Assembly (NCBI GenBank): GCA_021822985.1
Contig: JAKAPZ010000004.1
Location: 1 to 51,908, forward strand
From: Thermoplasmata archaeon
Lineage (GTDB): Archaea > Thermoplasmatota > Thermoplasmata > Thermoplasmatales > Thermoplasmataceae
Length of the DNA: 51,908 nt
Direction of reading: 5' to 3'
Positions 50,122 to 51,908 of this stretch are shown one piece after another. The notes below the pieces were generated by a model. It did no database searches. It saw only the letters and a list, made by a program, of their open reading frames with translations, and was not told the DNA's origin. The position numbers were made by a program, and so were the translations under genes. Within the stretch, counting starts at the first letter, position 1, and every line of letters starts with the position of its first letter.

Positions 50122-50952
50122 TCATATCCTGAAGGAATTTTCACCAAAGAGTCTTTCCGGAATGCTGAAAAATGCTTCCCGAAGAAGTTTTTCCCCTTTT
50201 TCTCCGAATTCCTGCCTGATCCATTCTGCCCTTTTCGGCACTGCATCTGCAGGGAGATATTTTCCCGGATTAGTGGGATCATTTATATGATCTGTCTCAA
50301 GCATGAATGCCTTTCCCGAATCCATGGAATCACGTATTGCACTCCTGTTTGCAGGTACGGAAAAGACAAGATTCGAATCCAACAGCAGTGCCTGAGGCAT
50401 TGCATGATGCTTTACCACCATTTCCGGCTTCATTCCGTTTTTCACTGCCATTGTTTCGATCTCCCGTGCACCATCGGCATTCAGATCCTCAGTGTGCAGT
50501 ATCACGGGAATATTGCTGTCTGAACATTGAATGAATGCATATTCCATCACCCTGTTGCATGCAGCAATTATTTCGTGATCGACAGGGAAATGGGGCCTCC
50601 CGATTTCACCCACTGCATTTGCCTTACCCTCCCTGCAGAGTTTCACCGCAAGATCTATTCCTTTCCCTGCCATCTCCTCTCCTTCAGAGATATCCTTCCA
50701 CAATGTGAAAATGTCAAGCGGGTAGGGGCCAATGGTTATGATCACATCAATGCCCGATCTCTCTTTCACATCCTTCGCCATCCTGATGTGTTTTTCATAA
50801 AGATTCGCATAGTGATCTGAAGTGGCATCACCATGAACAGGCAGGTTGGTCAAATTGAGAGAAGTCCCTCCTGCTTTCCTGAAGATCATAACACTGTTCA
50901 TGTAATCATTATGGAAGTTGAGGTGGAAATGATTGTCAAAGATTCTTTCCAT
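50122..50952 (-). CDS. TatD-like metal-dependent hydrolase
   Basis: DNHFHLNFHND, AVGEIGRPHFPV, VILHTEDLNADG, FMLETDHIND. Confidence 0.85.
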   Translation of the reverse strand: MERIFDNHFHLNFHNDYMNSVMIFRKAGGTSLNLTNLPVHGDATSDHYANLYEKHIRMAKDVKERSGIDVIITIGPYPLDIFTLWKDISEGEEMAGKGIDLAVKLCREGKANAVGEIGRPHFPVDHEIIAACNRVMEYAFIQCSDSNIPVILHTEDLNADGAREIETMAVKNGMKPEMVVKHHAMPQALLLDSNLVFSVPANRSAIRDSMDSGKAFMLETDHINDPTNPGKYLPADAVPKRAEWIRQEFGEKGEKLLREAFFSIPERLFGENSFRI

Positions 50953-51134
50953 TTACGGCTCTCCGTGCATTGAGTCAATGGTGCGGGGATTAATCTATGT
51001 TTTCATGCATCGGAACATTGCTTAATGCCGGGAACTGCAAGATATGGATTCAAGCTAAAATTGCCACGGAAAATCGTGCCAAAAAATTAGAAAAGATTTA
51101 TTAGACAGAGAGATTAAGGGTTTACAGTGATAAA

Positions 51135-51839
51135 ATGCAGCAGGGACAGATGGCATATGATAGAGCTATAACAGTTTTCTCTCCTGACGGTAGACTATTT
51201 CAGGTAGAGTATGCGAGAGAGGCCGTAAAAAGAGGTTCAACTGCACTTGGATTAAAATTCAAGGACGGTGTTTTGCTGATGTCTGAGAAAAGGGCAAGAA
51301 GCAAACTCATGGAACAGAATTCCATGGAAAAGATCCAGCTTATAGATGATTTTGTCGGTTGCGTAACCTCCGGACTTGGAGCAGATGCCAGAGTGCTCAT
51401 AGACTTTGCAAGAATCGCCACACAGCAGGAAAAGGTCACATACGGATCAGTTGTTAACGTTGAAAACCTTGTTAAGAAGGTTGCTGACCAGATGCAGCAG
51501 TACACCCAGTATGGTGGTGTCAGGCCTTATGGAGTTGCCATAATATTTGCAGGAATAGATCAGGTGGGCCCAAGACTCTTCGATCTTGATCCGTCAGGCG
51601 TCATAAACGAATACAGGGCCACTGCCATAGGTTCAGGCAGAGACCAGGTTCTGAACTTCCTTGAGAAGGAATATTCACAGGATCTTGACGAGAACAAGGC
51701 CATAAAACTTGCTTTCAACGCCCTGAAATCATCCCTTGAAGAGGGTGGCGAGATGAAGATTCCGGAAGTTGCATCCATAAGGCAGGATGGAATTTACAGA
51801 ATTCTTACGAAAGAAGAGATAGAAAAGAAAATATCCTGA
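51135..51839 (+). CDS. psmA: Proteasome subunit alpha
   Basis: [35 protein letters not shown]. Confidence 0.97.
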   Translation: MQQGQMAYDRAITVFSPDGRLFQVEYAREAVKRGSTALGLKFKDGVLLMSEKRARSKLMEQNSMEKIQLIDDFVGCVTSGLGADARVLIDFARIATQQEKVTYGSVVNVENLVKKVADQMQQYTQYGGVRPYGVAIIFAGIDQVGPRLFDLDPSGVINEYRATAIGSGRDQVLNFLEKEYSQDLDENKAIKLAFNALKSSLEEGGEMKIPEVASIRQDGIYRILTKEEIEKKIS

Positions 51840-51908
51840 TATTTTCCCTAAAAATTATGTTAGGGATTGGTAATTTTTCCAATACCCCAATTTCTCATAA
51901 AACTTTTT

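Noticed and set aside
1-51908. CRISPR array or cas genes
   Set aside because: No regularly spaced repeats or Cas-like proteins were seen.

Overview
Archaeal chromosomal window, most likely from the order Thermoplasmatales. The basis is a psmB product closely resembling Thermoplasma proteasome beta, thermopsin, XerA and FttA/aCPSF1; the species is not determined. Core genes include proteasome beta and alpha (psmB, psmA), FttA/aCPSF1, purC, purA, iorAB, Taw1, inorganic pyrophosphatase, UbiD/UbiA, a GINS subunit, rpe and XerA. RNase P RNA lies on the minus strand at about 47155-47479 and is absent from the ORF track. Accessory content includes: (i) a translationally coupled minus-strand operon running off the left edge, made of a coiled-coil protein, a TM-anchored GTPase and a GAP1-like protein, divergent from a Vps4-like MIT-AAA ATPase; (ii) an intact IS110-family element whose upstream non-coding region folds into two stem-loops carrying segments that match its own ends and flank, a strong bridge RNA/seekRNA candidate; (iii) an AT-rich two-gene secreted/membrane cassette between transposase remnants; (iv) a frameshifted secreted protein with a C-terminal hydrophobic hairpin; (v) a modular thermopsin-family surface protein; (vi) a vapBC-like pair with a palindromic operator candidate next to the IS110 element. 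All family calls are by eye from motifs; no database search was run.
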